Below, piece after piece: positions 17,817 through 26,782 of a stretch of 64,000 nt of DNA (the stretch's first letter is position 1; every line of letters begins with the position of its first letter). The stretch comes from Streptomyces sp. NBC_00425 (lineage in GTDB: Bacteria > Actinomycetota > Actinomycetes > Streptomycetales > Streptomycetaceae): contig NZ_CP107928.1 of the NCBI RefSeq assembly GCF_036030735.1, positions 3,782,001-3,846,000 on the forward strand, given 5' to 3'. Below the pieces are notes generated by a model. That model saw only the letters and a program-made list of their open reading frames with translations. It did not search any database and was not told where the DNA came from. A program made the translations under genes and the position numbers.

Positions 17817-19457
17817 TCAGCTGACCTTGATCTCGTTGTAGACCGGGACGGAGAACGGGTTGAGCTTGACGTTGGAGAGCCGCTCCGAGTAGCCGGCGCT
17901 GCCGTTCTGGTACCAGAGCGGGATGGCGGCCATGTTGTCGCGGACGACCCCCTCCGCCTTCTGGAACGTCTGCACGGCCTTCGCGGTGTCGGTCTCGGCG
18001 TTCGCCTGGTTGACGAGCGAGTCGAAGTCCTTGTTCGACCACTTGCCGTCGTTGGAGGAGGCGTTCGTGTAGTAGAGCGGCTGGAGGAAGTTCTGGATGA
18101 GCGGGTAGTCCATCTGCCACCCCGCCCGGAACGGGCCGCTCATCTTCCGGTCGGTGATCTGGTTGCGGAAGTCGGCGAAGGTGCCGACCGGGTTGCCGAC
18201 GCAGGCCTTGTCGTTGTCGAGCGCGTTGTTGATCGAGTTGCAGACGGCGTCGACCCACTGCTTGTGGGACCCGGTGTCCGCGTTGTAGCTGATCTTCACC
18301 TGGCCGCCGGGGAGTCCGCCGCCCTCCTCGATGAGCTTCTTCGCGGCCTCGGGGTCGTAGTCGCAGGCGTCCCCGCAGAGGCCGTCCTGGAAGCCGCCCT
18401 CCTTGCCGAGCACCGGGGAGGTCCAGTCGGTGGCCGGGGTGCGGGTCTTCTGGAAGATCGTCTCGGTGATCTGCTCACGGTCGATCGCGCGGGACAGGCC
18501 GGTGCGGACCTTGGCCGAGCCGGCGGTGTTCCACTTCGGGTCGTAGAACGGGAAGGCGAGGGTCTGGATGATGCCGGCCGGGGTGTTGAGGTAGCGGTCG
18601 CCGAGGTCGGCCTTGACGTTCTTGAGCTGGGCCGCGGGCACGTCGTCGACCAGGTCGAGGTTGCCGGCCAGCAGGTCGGTGTAGGCGGTGTTGTTGTCGG
18701 TGTAGACCTTGAGGGTCACCCCGCCGTTCTGCGCCTTGTCCTCGCCCGGGTAGTCGGCCCACTTCTTCAGCTCCATCTGGGAGCCCTTGGTGTAGGACGC
18801 GATCGTGTAGGGCCCGTTGCCGACCGGCTTCTTCAGCCAGCCGGCATGGTCGCTGAAGAAGCTCTGCGGCAGCGGGGCGAAGGCGGGGTAGCCCAGCGTG
18901 TCGGGGAAGGTCGAGAACTTCTGCGTGAGCTTGACCGTGAAGGTCTGGTCGCCCACGACCTTGAGCCCCGAGAGGGTGTCGGCGGTCTGCTTGCCGCCCT
19001 CGGCGGGGTGCGTCTGGGCGTAGCCGTCGATGTACTCGAAGAAGTACGCGTTCTTCTGGTTGTTCTTCAGGCTCGCGCCGTAGTTCCAGGCGTCGACGAA
19101 CGACTTCGCCGTCACCTTCTCGCCGTTGCTGAACGTCCAGCCGTTCTTGACGGTGATGGTGAAGTTCTGCGAGTCCGTGGTGGCGATCTTCTCGGCCAGC
19201 ATGTCCTCGGCCGCGCCGGTCTCCGGGTTGTACCGCTTCAGGCTCCGGAAGATCATGTCGAGGACCTTGCCGCCCTGCACCTCGTTGGTGTTGGCGGGCT
19301 CCAGCGGGTTCTGCGGGTCACCCCAGGAGGAGCTGAGGACGGCGCCGGCGTCGCCGCTGCCGCCCCCGCTGTCGCTCCCCCCGCTGCCGCAGGCCGTCGC
19401 CGTGAGCGCTGCCGCGGCCGCGCATGCGACCCACTTGGCGTGCGTGGCTCCACGCAT
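17817..19457 (-). CDS. Oligopeptide-binding lipoprotein, SBP_bac_5 (cluster 1)
   Basis: 546 residues from ATG 19457, with GAGGAGG upstream. The N-terminal signal ends in LTATAC, a permissive lipobox, with the lipid-modified cysteine followed by a Gly/Ser linker. The rest is a family-5 peptide-binding fold. It is the first gene of its operon and captures peptides for the adjacent permeases and ATPases. The specificity is unknown. In-frame codons upstream of 19457 do not look coding. Confidence 0.92.
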   Translation of the reverse strand: MRGATHAKWVACAAAAALTATACGSGGSDSGGGSGDAGAVLSSSWGDPQNPLEPANTNEVQGGKVLDMIFRSLKRYNPETGAAEDMLAEKIATTDSQNFTITVKNGWTFSNGEKVTAKSFVDAWNYGASLKNNQKNAYFFEYIDGYAQTHPAEGGKQTADTLSGLKVVGDQTFTVKLTQKFSTFPDTLGYPAFAPLPQSFFSDHAGWLKKPVGNGPYTIASYTKGSQMELKKWADYPGEDKAQNGGVTLKVYTDNNTAYTDLLAGNLDLVDDVPAAQLKNVKADLGDRYLNTPAGIIQTLAFPFYDPKWNTAGSAKVRTGLSRAIDREQITETIFQKTRTPATDWTSPVLGKEGGFQDGLCGDACDYDPEAAKKLIEEGGGLPGGQVKISYNADTGSHKQWVDAVCNSINNALDNDKACVGNPVGTFADFRNQITDRKMSGPFRAGWQMDYPLIQNFLQPLYYTNASSNDGKWSNKDFDSLVNQANAETDTAKAVQTFQKAEGVVRDNMAAIPLWYQNGSAGYSERLSNVKLNPFSVPVYNEIKVS

Positions 19458-19641
19458 GGGATGCCTCCTCGTTGACTGCGCGCCTGTCGCCCTGTCACCT
19501 GATCCTTTACCAGGCGATATCAGTACATAAGCGATTCGACGCACTTTCACCCGTCCGTACGGGTGCACCGGACGCACCGGACGCCCGACGCCCGAACGGG
19601 CGCACGGATACGGCCACACGAAGGGGGAGCGGGCGGGGCTG

Positions 19642-20067
19642 TTACGCGAGGGACGGAGGGTGCTCGTCGGGGGCTGCGGGCGGTTGGGCCACCAGCTCGA
19701 CCTCGAAGCCGTCGGAGTTCTCCAGATAGGCCGCGTAGTGCTTCGGGCCGCCCGCGTGCGGGTACCGCTCGGCGAACAGGGGCGTCCAGCCGTGCGCGGG
19801 CGCCTGCGCCACGAGGGCGTCGAGAGCCGACGGGCTCGCGGCGTGGAAGGCGAGATGGTTGAGGCCGGGGCGCAGCCGGTCGTGGCCGCCGCCGTCGTCC
19901 TTCATCGCCGGGGACTGCTCGACGACGAGGTAGGTCGGACCGAGCCGCCAGCTGCGGCCCCGGTCCCAGTCCTGGTACAGCTCGTACCCGAGGCCGCCCA
20001 GCAGCCAGCCCCACTCCCTGGACGCCCGGGGCAGATCCGGGACCCACAGCTCGACGTGGTGCAGCAT
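19642..20067 (-). CDS. VOC/glyoxalase-fold protein
   Basis: 141 residues with the two beta-alpha-beta-beta-beta modules of the vicinal oxygen chelate family: LHHVELWVPDL at the start, GLNHLAFHA in the middle and a C-terminal GFEVELVA. Candidate metal ligands are the N-terminal histidines, the central histidine and the terminal Glu. The reaction is unknown (dioxygenase, glyoxalase or resistance protein are family options). It lies between the two peptide-importer operons, with a terminator upstream of it (20129-20172). Confidence 0.85.
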   Translation of the reverse strand: MLHHVELWVPDLPRASREWGWLLGGLGYELYQDWDRGRSWRLGPTYLVVEQSPAMKDDGGGHDRLRPGLNHLAFHAASPSALDALVAQAPAHGWTPLFAERYPHAGGPKHYAAYLENSDGFEVELVAQPPAAPDEHPPSLA

Positions 20068-20128
20068 CGTGTCGTCCTTGGTCTTACGTGTCGATGCCCG
20101 GTCGGCGCGGGCGGGGAACGGGTGCCTA

Positions 20129-20172
20129 CGACAGCGGCCTCCGGCAGCACTGGCTGCCGGAGGCCGCTGTCG
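20129..20172. terminator. Strong hairpin ending peptide-importer cluster 2
   Basis: Perfect 19-bp arms beginning CGACAGCGGCCTCCGG, with a 6-base loop. It lies 22 bp past the stop of the last cluster 2 gene and upstream of the VOC gene, so it separates the two transcription units. Confidence 0.85.
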
Positions 20173-20194
20173 GGTGTGAGCCCTCGGCTCGACG

Positions 20195-21343
20195 TCAGGC
20201 CGCGTGGACGACGTCCTTCTCCTCGGCGAAGTGACAGGCCGACTCATGGGCGGCCGGCGAGTCGGAGCCCTTGAACCGCTCCGGGATCGCGAGCAGCGGG
20301 GCCTCCTGCGCGCACTTGTCCTCGGCCTTCCAGCAGCGGGTGCGGAAGCGGCAGCCCGAGGGCGGGTTGGCCGGGGAGGGGACGTCACCGGCCAGGATGA
20401 TCCGCTCGCGGTGCTCGCGGGCCGCCGGGTCCGGCACCGGCACGGCCGACAGCAGCGCCTGCGTGTAGGGGTGCGTCGGGTGATCGTAGATCTGCTCGTC
20501 GGAGCCGATCTCGGCGATCTTGCCGAGATACATCACGCCGACGCGGTCCGAGATGTGCCGGACGATCGACAGGTCGTGCGCGATGAAGAGGTAGGAGAGG
20601 TTGAACTCCTCCTGCAGTCGCTCCATCAGGTTGATGACCTGCGCCTGGACCGACACGTCCAGAGCCGAGACCGGCTCGTCGCAGATGATGATCTCCGGGT
20701 TGAGCGCGAGGCCGCGCGCGATGCCGATGCGCTGGCGCTGGCCGCCGGAGAACTGGTGCGGGTACCGGTTGATGTACTCCGGGTTGAGGCCGACGACGTC
20801 CAGGAGCTCCTGGACCTTGCGCCGCCGGTCGCCCTTGGGGGCCACCTCGGGGTGGATGTCGTACGGCTCCCCGATGATGTCGCCCACCGTCATCCGGGGG
20901 TTGAGGGAGGTGTACGGGTCCTGGAACACCATCTGGATGTTGCGCCGGACGGCCTTCAGAGCGCGCCCGGACAGCTTGGTGATGTCCTGGCCCTTGTAGA
21001 AGATCTCGCCGGCGGTGGCCTGCTCCAGGTTCATCAGGAGCTTGGCGACGGTCGACTTGCCGCAGCCCGACTCGCCGACGATGCCCAGGGTCTCGCCCTG
21101 GTGCAGGTCGAACGAGACGCCGTCGACGGCCTTGACCGCGCCGACCTGGCGCTTGAACAGGATGCCCTGGGTCAGCGGGAAGTGCTTGACCAGGTTGCGC
21201 ACCTGGAGGATGGGCTCGCCGCGCTCGACGGGGGCGTCGATCGCGGCGACGGCCTCCGTCTCCGACTGCACGTCGACGGCCTCCACTTCGGAGACGTTCG
21301 GTGTGGCGTCCTGGCGCTCGTCGTTCTTGCTGAGCTCAGCCAT
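20195..21343 (-). CDS. Oligopeptide ABC importer ATPase, OppF/DppF type (cluster 2, BldK-like)
   Basis: 382 residues. An acidic N-terminal extension of ~45 residues precedes the ATPase domain. Walker [10 protein letters not shown], signature FSGGQRQR, Walker [13 protein letters not shown], plus the cysteine-bearing C-terminal extension. It overlaps the OppD gene by eight bases. Position beside typA matches the S. coelicolor bldK operon as I recall it, where BldKE would be the equivalent. The assignment rests on synteny and family only. Confidence 0.92.
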   Translation of the reverse strand: MAELSKNDERQDATPNVSEVEAVDVQSETEAVAAIDAPVERGEPILQVRNLVKHFPLTQGILFKRQVGAVKAVDGVSFDLHQGETLGIVGESGCGKSTVAKLLMNLEQATAGEIFYKGQDITKLSGRALKAVRRNIQMVFQDPYTSLNPRMTVGDIIGEPYDIHPEVAPKGDRRRKVQELLDVVGLNPEYINRYPHQFSGGQRQRIGIARGLALNPEIIICDEPVSALDVSVQAQVINLMERLQEEFNLSYLFIAHDLSIVRHISDRVGVMYLGKIAEIGSDEQIYDHPTHPYTQALLSAVPVPDPAAREHRERIILAGDVPSPANPPSGCRFRTRCWKAEDKCAQEAPLLAIPERFKGSDSPAAHESACHFAEEKDVVHAA

Positions 21344-22382
21344 GGATCGTCTCCTTCCAGAAGTGGCATGCCGAACCTCGGCCGACCAGCTCGGTGCCGT
21401 CCTGCTCGGTCACCGGAAGCAACGCCGGGACCTCCGTACGGCAGATGTCCTGTGCTTTGGGGCAGCGCGGGTTGAAGGCGCAACCGGCGGGGATGTTCAG
21501 CAGGTTGGGCGGCAGACCCTTGATCGCGTACAGCTCCTGGCCCTTCTGGTCCAGGCGCGGGATCGAGTCCAGCAGGCCGCGGGTGTACGGGTGCGCGGGC
21601 CGCTTGTACAGCTCGTGCACCGGCGCGGTCTCGACGATGCGGCCGGCGTACATGACCGCGATCTTGTCGGCCACGTCAGCGACCACGCCGAGGTCGTGGG
21701 TGATGAGGATCAGACCCATCTGGTACTCGCGCTGCAACTCCGCGAGCAGGTCCATGACCTGGGCCTGCACCGTCACGTCGAGCGCGGTGGTCGGCTCGTC
21801 GGCGATGATCAGGTCCGGTTCCATCGCCAGCGCCATGGCGATCATGATGCGCTGGCGCATACCGCCGGAGAACTGGTGCGGGTAGTCGCCGACGCGCTGA
21901 CGCGCGGCGGGTATGCGCACCCGGTCCATCAGGTCGATGGCCTTGGCCTTGGCGTCCTTGCGGGACAGCCCCTGGTGGGCCCGGAACATCTCGCCCAGCT
22001 GGAAGCCGACGGAGAGCACGGGGTTGAGGGACGACAGCGCGTCCTGGAAGATCATCGCCATCTTGGCGCCGCGCAGCTTGCGCCGCTCGCTCTCCGGCAG
22101 GCTCAGGATGTCCTGGCCCTGGAAGAAGATCTCGCCCTTGCTGATCCGCCCGGGAGGGCTGTCCAGGATGCCCATGATGGCCTGCGCCGTGACGGACTTG
22201 CCGGAGCCCGACTCGCCCAGCACGGCGAGCGTCTCGCCCGCGTTGACGCTGTAGTTGACACCGTTGACCGCCTTGGTCACGGAGTCACGGATCTTGAACT
22301 CCACGTGCAGGTCGCGGACTTCGAGAAGGGGTGCGGACCCGTCCGGCCCGGCGTTCGAGGGAGCCTGCTCCAGGCTGGTCAT
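21336..22382 (-). CDS. Oligopeptide ABC importer ATPase, OppD/DppD type (cluster 2, BldK-like)
   Basis: 348 residues from ATG 22382, chosen because GAAGGTGA lies at ideal spacing; an ATG at 22424 would add 14 residues but lacks a ribosome site. Walker [10 protein letters not shown], signature FSGGMRQR, Walker [13 protein letters not shown], and the C-terminal GCAFNPRCP cysteine motif. It pairs with the downstream OppF-type ATPase. Confidence 0.92.
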   Translation of the reverse strand: MTSLEQAPSNAGPDGSAPLLEVRDLHVEFKIRDSVTKAVNGVNYSVNAGETLAVLGESGSGKSVTAQAIMGILDSPPGRISKGEIFFQGQDILSLPESERRKLRGAKMAMIFQDALSSLNPVLSVGFQLGEMFRAHQGLSRKDAKAKAIDLMDRVRIPAARQRVGDYPHQFSGGMRQRIMIAMALAMEPDLIIADEPTTALDVTVQAQVMDLLAELQREYQMGLILITHDLGVVADVADKIAVMYAGRIVETAPVHELYKRPAHPYTRGLLDSIPRLDQKGQELYAIKGLPPNLLNIPAGCAFNPRCPKAQDICRTEVPALLPVTEQDGTELVGRGSACHFWKETIHG

Positions 22383-22433
22383 GCCATCACCTTCGTCTTG
22401 CTTGCTCAAGGGGGTTCGACTCATGGCTGCGGA

Positions 22434-23357
22434 TCACCGGAGCTTCGGGTCGAGCGCGTCGCGAAGACCGTTGCCCAGCAGGATGAAGCCCAGCGCGGTG
22501 ATGACGATCGCGATGCTGGGGTAGGTCCACATGTAGTCCTTGACTCCCATGAACCCGCGACCGGCGGCGATCATGTTGCCCCACTCCGCGACCTCGGGGT
22601 CGACACCGACGCCCAGGTAGGACAGCGACGCCTCGGCCACGATCGCGATGCCGACGTTGCTGGTGCCGTACACCAGGACGGAGGTCAGCGAGTTGGGCAG
22701 GATGTGCTTGCGGATGATCCGGCTCTGACTCGCGCCCAGCGCCTTCGCCGCGTGCACGTAGTCCATCTCGCGCACCGACAGGATCTGGCTGCGCAGCAGC
22801 CGGGCGAACGTCGCCCAGGAGAAGATGCCCAGCGACAGGACCACCGGCATCACGCCACGGCCCATGAGCAGGATGATGACGATGGCGCCGATCAGCAGCG
22901 GGAAGGCGAAGAAGATGTCCGCCACGCGCATGATCACGGTGTCCAGCCAGCGGCCGTAGTAACCGGCCAGCGCGCCGAAGAGGATGCCGAGGGTCATCGC
23001 GACGAGGATCGAGGCGAGACCGACGATCATGGCGATGCGGCTGCCGTAGATGAGGCGGGAGAGCTGGTCGCGGCCGAGCGAGTCGGTGCCGAGCCAGTGT
23101 CCCGCGCCCGGGGACTGCAGCGTCGCGTTCAGGTCCTGCTCGAGGGGGTCGTGCGGCGCGAGCAGGGGCGCGAATATCGCGGCGAGGATGAGGACGACGA
23201 TGATGGCCAGGCCGAGCACGGCGAGCTTGTTCTGCACGAAGCGGTGCCGGATGTCGGACCACTGGCTGACCCTGACGACGCTGGGTTCGGCGTCCTTGGA
23301 GGCCGAGACGGGGTCGGCCGTCTTCGGCTCGCCCGCGCCTGTGGCGAGTTCGGTCAT
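22434..23357 (-). CDS. Oligopeptide ABC importer permease, OppC/DppC type (cluster 2)
   Basis: 307 residues with a short polar N-terminus and six membrane helices. The EAA loop (AKALGASQSRIIRKHI) contacts the ATPases. A 33-bp gap separates it from the upstream permease gene. Confidence 0.92.
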   Translation of the reverse strand: MTELATGAGEPKTADPVSASKDAEPSVVRVSQWSDIRHRFVQNKLAVLGLAIIVVLILAAIFAPLLAPHDPLEQDLNATLQSPGAGHWLGTDSLGRDQLSRLIYGSRIAMIVGLASILVAMTLGILFGALAGYYGRWLDTVIMRVADIFFAFPLLIGAIVIILLMGRGVMPVVLSLGIFSWATFARLLRSQILSVREMDYVHAAKALGASQSRIIRKHILPNSLTSVLVYGTSNVGIAIVAEASLSYLGVGVDPEVAEWGNMIAAGRGFMGVKDYMWTYPSIAIVITALGFILLGNGLRDALDPKLR

Positions 23358-23390
23358 GGTGTGACTCCTAGATGGGGGCGGCCCTACGGG

Positions 23391-24317
23391 TCAGGCCAGT
23401 CGGATACGCGGGTCCAGAGCGGCGTACAGCAGGTCGACGACCAGGTTCAGCACGACGAAGACCGCCACGCTGATGGTCACCACGCCCACGATGACGGGGT
23501 TGTTGTTCTGCTGGATCGCCTGGATCAGCGCGAGACCGATGCCGTTCCAGTTGAAGATCGTCTCGGTGATGATCGCTCCGCCGAGGAGACCACCGAAGGA
23601 GATGCCCAGATAGGTGATCACGGGGATGACCGAGTTGCGCAGGATGTGCCGCGAGAGCACCGTGCGCCGGGGAAGTCCCTTGGCGACGGCCGTCTTGACG
23701 TAGTCGGCCCCCAGGACTTCGAGCATCGTGCTGCGGGCCAGCTGGGCGACGAGCGCCGCGTCGATGATCGCCAGCGTCACGGCCGGCAGGACGATCGAGT
23801 TGAAGCTGTCGTCGGCGATCAGCGGGAACCAGCCCAGCTCGATGACGAAGACGCGCTGCATGATCATGCCGAGCACGATGGAGGGGACGCCGATCGCCAG
23901 CGTGGTGACGAAGGTCGCCGACACGTCCCAGATCGAGTACCTGCGCATCGCCGCCAGCACACCGACGGAGATGCCGATGATGATGTCGAGCACGATCGCG
24001 GCGGTGGCCAGCTTGGCCGTGTTGGCCAGCTTCGGGCCGAGGATCTCGGAGACCGGCCGGCTCTGCGTGTAGTCCTCGCCGAGGTCTCCCTGGACGAGTT
24101 TGCCCACGTAGTTGCCGTACTGCACGATCAGCGGGTCGTCGAGTCCGTACTGCTTGTGCAACTGCGCGATCACCGCGGGGTCGCGTGCCTTGTCGCTGCC
24201 CGCGATCTGCCCGACGGGGTCACCCGGGAGCACGAACAGGCAGGCGAACAGGATCATCGTCGCTCCGAGCACGACGACGACCAACTGGCCCAGCCTGCGG
24301 ACCACATACCTTCCCAT
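23391..24317 (-). CDS. Oligopeptide ABC importer permease, OppB/DppB type (cluster 2)
   Basis: 308 residues. MGRYVVRRLGQLVVVV is the DppB-type N-terminus, followed by six helices and the EAA loop AKGLPRRTVLSRHILRN. It follows the binding-protein gene after a 187-bp gap that contains a stem-loop (24431-24471). Downstream components may therefore be made in smaller amounts than the binding protein. Confidence 0.92.
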   Translation of the reverse strand: MGRYVVRRLGQLVVVVLGATMILFACLFVLPGDPVGQIAGSDKARDPAVIAQLHKQYGLDDPLIVQYGNYVGKLVQGDLGEDYTQSRPVSEILGPKLANTAKLATAAIVLDIIIGISVGVLAAMRRYSIWDVSATFVTTLAIGVPSIVLGMIMQRVFVIELGWFPLIADDSFNSIVLPAVTLAIIDAALVAQLARSTMLEVLGADYVKTAVAKGLPRRTVLSRHILRNSVIPVITYLGISFGGLLGGAIITETIFNWNGIGLALIQAIQQNNNPVIVGVVTISVAVFVVLNLVVDLLYAALDPRIRLA

Positions 24318-24430
24318 GACTTGCCTCTCTGCCTCGCTGCCGCTTCGTGGCAGCTCCCTCCCCCCAGGTTGGTGGGGCGGTAGGGGTAAGGGGCGGGAGA
24401 GTGGATCACACCGCTCCCGACGGTCGTCGA

Positions 24431-24471
24431 GGGCCGTGGCATCCGAGAGTGCGTCTCGGTTCCCACGGCCC
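24431..24471 (-). terminator. Intra-operon stem-loop after the binding-protein gene
   Basis: GGGCCGTGG pairs with CCACGGCCC around an inner CCGAGA/TCTCGG stem. It sits between the binding-protein stop and the permease start. Such structures commonly stabilise the upstream message or partly terminate, giving excess binding protein. That role is inferred. Confidence 0.65.
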
Positions 24472-24504
24472 CCGTCTCCAGACGCCGCGTCGCGCGGCGC
24501 CCGG

Positions 24505-26154
24505 TTACTTCAGGCTGATCTCGGCGAGGTTCGGGTCCTCGTGGAAGTCCATCTTGATGTCGGCGAACTTCTTGGTGTTGGCGAGACGCAGCTGGGTGCG
24601 GTTCCACAGCGGGATCAGGGCCATGTCGTCCATGGCGATCTTCTCCGCCTGCTTGTACAGGTCGTTGCGGCCGGCCTCGCTCTCGGTGGCGCGAGCCTTG
24701 GCGAGCAGGGCGTCGAACGCCGGGTTGCTGTAACGGCCGCGGTTGTCACCGGTGACCTTGCCCGACGCGTCCTTGTTGATGGACGCGGTGTCGAGCAGCG
24801 GGAAGAGGAAGTTGTCCGGCGTCGGGTAGTCCGCGCCCCACGCGAAGCGGTACAGGCCCGTCGCGCCCGGCTTCTGCTGGTCGGCGAGGAGCTCGGCGAA
24901 CGGCTTGCCGGTGGTCTTCACCTTGAGGCCGAGGACCTTCTCCAGCTGCTGCTTGACGGCCTGGATCCACTCTTCGTGGCCCGCGCCCGTGTTGTAGCCG
25001 AGGTCGATCGTGGTGCCGGGGGTGAGACCGGCCTCCTTCGCGAGCTGCTTGGCCTTGGCCGGGTCCTGCTTGACGCAGGACTGGCACAGGTCCTTCTGGT
25101 ACACGCTGGCGAAGGCGGGCGGCAGGATCGTCGTCGACTTGGTCTGCATGCCCTGGAAGACGCCCTTGATGATGGCGTCCCGGTCGATCGCGTAGGAGAC
25201 GGCTTCGCGCGCCTTCTTGTCCTTCATCGGACCGCTCTCGGAGATCGGGAGAAGGTAGTTCATCCCGTTCGTGTTCTCGTCGATCCACTCACCCTGCGCG
25301 TCGTACTTGGCCTTGGCGGCCGGCTGCTGCGGGGTGGGCATACGGGCCCAGTCGTACGTGCCGGCCTCGAAGCCCTGGTACTCCAGCGTGACGCCGTTGT
25401 TGGAGTTGAGGATGTCGATCTTGACCTCGTCGAGCTTGGCCTTGGTCAGACCGTAGCCGTCGTTGCGGACGAGCGTGATCGACTTGTTGTGCTGCCAGGA
25501 GCCCTGCATCTTGAAGGGGCCGTTGCCGATCGGCGCCTCGTTGTACGTCTTGTTCTTGGCGTCGCCCGCGACCTTGGGAACCGGGCTGAAGACCGTGTGC
25601 GTGGTCTTGACGTAGAACTCGAAGTCGGCGGCGGAGAGCTTCACCTGGAGGGTGTTGGCGTCCGGGGCGCTGAGGCCGGACATGGTGGTCGCCTTGCCCG
25701 CCTGGACGTCGGCGAAGCCCGCGATGCCGGCCAGGTGGTAGGCGACGTCGGAAGCCGCCGTCTTCTGCACCACACGGTTCCAGCCGCGGATGAACGACTC
25801 GGCGTCCACCGCTTCGCCGTTGGAGAACTTCGTGCCCGGCTTGATCTTGAAGGTCCAGGTCTTGCCGTCCGCGCTGACCTCCTTGGAGGTGGCGAGGGCC
25901 GGAATGACCTTGCCGTCGGCGGTCGGCTCGTACAGCCCCGTGAAGAGGTTGTCCGTGACCAGGATGCCCTCGGACTCCTGGGAGTTGTACGGGTCGATGG
26001 CGACCGGCTCCGTGATGCCCATCCGGAAGGTGCCCCCGGCCTTGCCCGAGCCCTTGCCGCTGCTGCTGTCGTCGTCACTGCCACCACAGGCAGTCGCGGC
26101 GAGAGCAATGACAATCGCCCCCGCCACCCACTTGGCGCTGTTGGCACCACGCAT
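24505..26154 (-). CDS. Oligopeptide-binding lipoprotein, SBP_bac_5 (cluster 2, BldKB-like candidate)
   Basis: 549 residues. The signal ends in LAATAC with the acylated cysteine at about residue 23, then a Gly/Ser/Asp linker and a family-5 peptide-binding domain. First gene of the second importer operon. In S. coelicolor the BldKB lipoprotein imports an extracellular peptide needed for aerial growth, and this locus (beside typA) corresponds by my recollection of the map. The order here is binding protein, permease, permease, ATPase, ATPase, whereas I recall a permease gene first in S. coelicolor, so orthology is likely but unproven. Confidence 0.9.
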   Translation of the reverse strand: MRGANSAKWVAGAIVIALAATACGGSDDDSSSGKGSGKAGGTFRMGITEPVAIDPYNSQESEGILVTDNLFTGLYEPTADGKVIPALATSKEVSADGKTWTFKIKPGTKFSNGEAVDAESFIRGWNRVVQKTAASDVAYHLAGIAGFADVQAGKATTMSGLSAPDANTLQVKLSAADFEFYVKTTHTVFSPVPKVAGDAKNKTYNEAPIGNGPFKMQGSWQHNKSITLVRNDGYGLTKAKLDEVKIDILNSNNGVTLEYQGFEAGTYDWARMPTPQQPAAKAKYDAQGEWIDENTNGMNYLLPISESGPMKDKKAREAVSYAIDRDAIIKGVFQGMQTKSTTILPPAFASVYQKDLCQSCVKQDPAKAKQLAKEAGLTPGTTIDLGYNTGAGHEEWIQAVKQQLEKVLGLKVKTTGKPFAELLADQQKPGATGLYRFAWGADYPTPDNFLFPLLDTASINKDASGKVTGDNRGRYSNPAFDALLAKARATESEAGRNDLYKQAEKIAMDDMALIPLWNRTQLRLANTKKFADIKMDFHEDPNLAEISLK

Positions 26155-26782
26155 GGGGTTCCTCCTCGTGAGTCCTGGTTTTCACCGCAATAGGGAGCAC
26201 ACAGCACTCAACCGGTCGACAAGGACGGAGAAGGTGGAGTACCCCCGCAGGCTCGTGAGTCGCCGCCCCCTGCAGCGCATGACCCGTCAACCCCGAGCTC
26301 TACGCGCCTAACTATCTGGCATGGAATCTGACCGAACCACACCCACGAGGTCTCGGTTCGATCACACCTGGCGTGTACTTCTTCCAAAATCCGGACAAAC
26401 AGTTAGCAGAAAGATCCCTGCGAAACGGACTTGTTACACATCTATCGGGGCTCACTGTCCGTATTCCGGACGCCACAGAAGGAAAATCACTTGCGCCCGT
26501 ACCCGGGCGTATCGGCCGGCTCGGGTCCCTCACGGGACGCCCGGCGGCTCACGGAGGCGCGCCGAAGCCGCGCGGACCATCCGTTCACACAGCAGGCTAG
26601 TAGGGAAAGTCGCTCGAAGCGGACTCCGGGCCCAGAACGAAGGGTTTTCCCTACGTGTTCCTTAACACCGGCCGCACAGCCCCCTGCTGGTTCCGGCGGC
26701 CTTCCGGCCGTCGTCGCCCGTGCCTGCGCCCGGCCCGACCGGCGCGGACGCCGCGTCCCGGGCACGCCTACCATGCGGGACC
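26155..26782. other. Long divergent intergenic region, 628 bp
   Basis: No convincing gene: short open frames here lack coding bias and ribosome sites. Positions ~26300-26470 are distinctly AT-richer than the surroundings and should hold the promoter of the cluster 2 importer, leaving an unusually long leader, and possibly that of the HEAT-repeat gene. I could not identify a specific regulator box. Confidence 0.6.

Noticed and set aside
17040..19475. 811-codon + strand frame opposite permease and binding-protein genes
   Set aside because: Shadow frame of high-GC codon bias; no motif and no ribosome site.
21015..24383. 1122-codon open frame on the + strand across the peptide importer genes
   Set aside because: Antisense shadow: the minus-strand genes here have full ABC-transporter motifs; the + frame is Asp/Arg/Gly/His-rich with no domain.
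26321..26665. 114-codon frame in the long intergenic region
   Set aside because: Low third-position GC bias for this genome, no ribosome site, Cys/Arg/Thr-rich composition; AT-rich promoter-like DNA.
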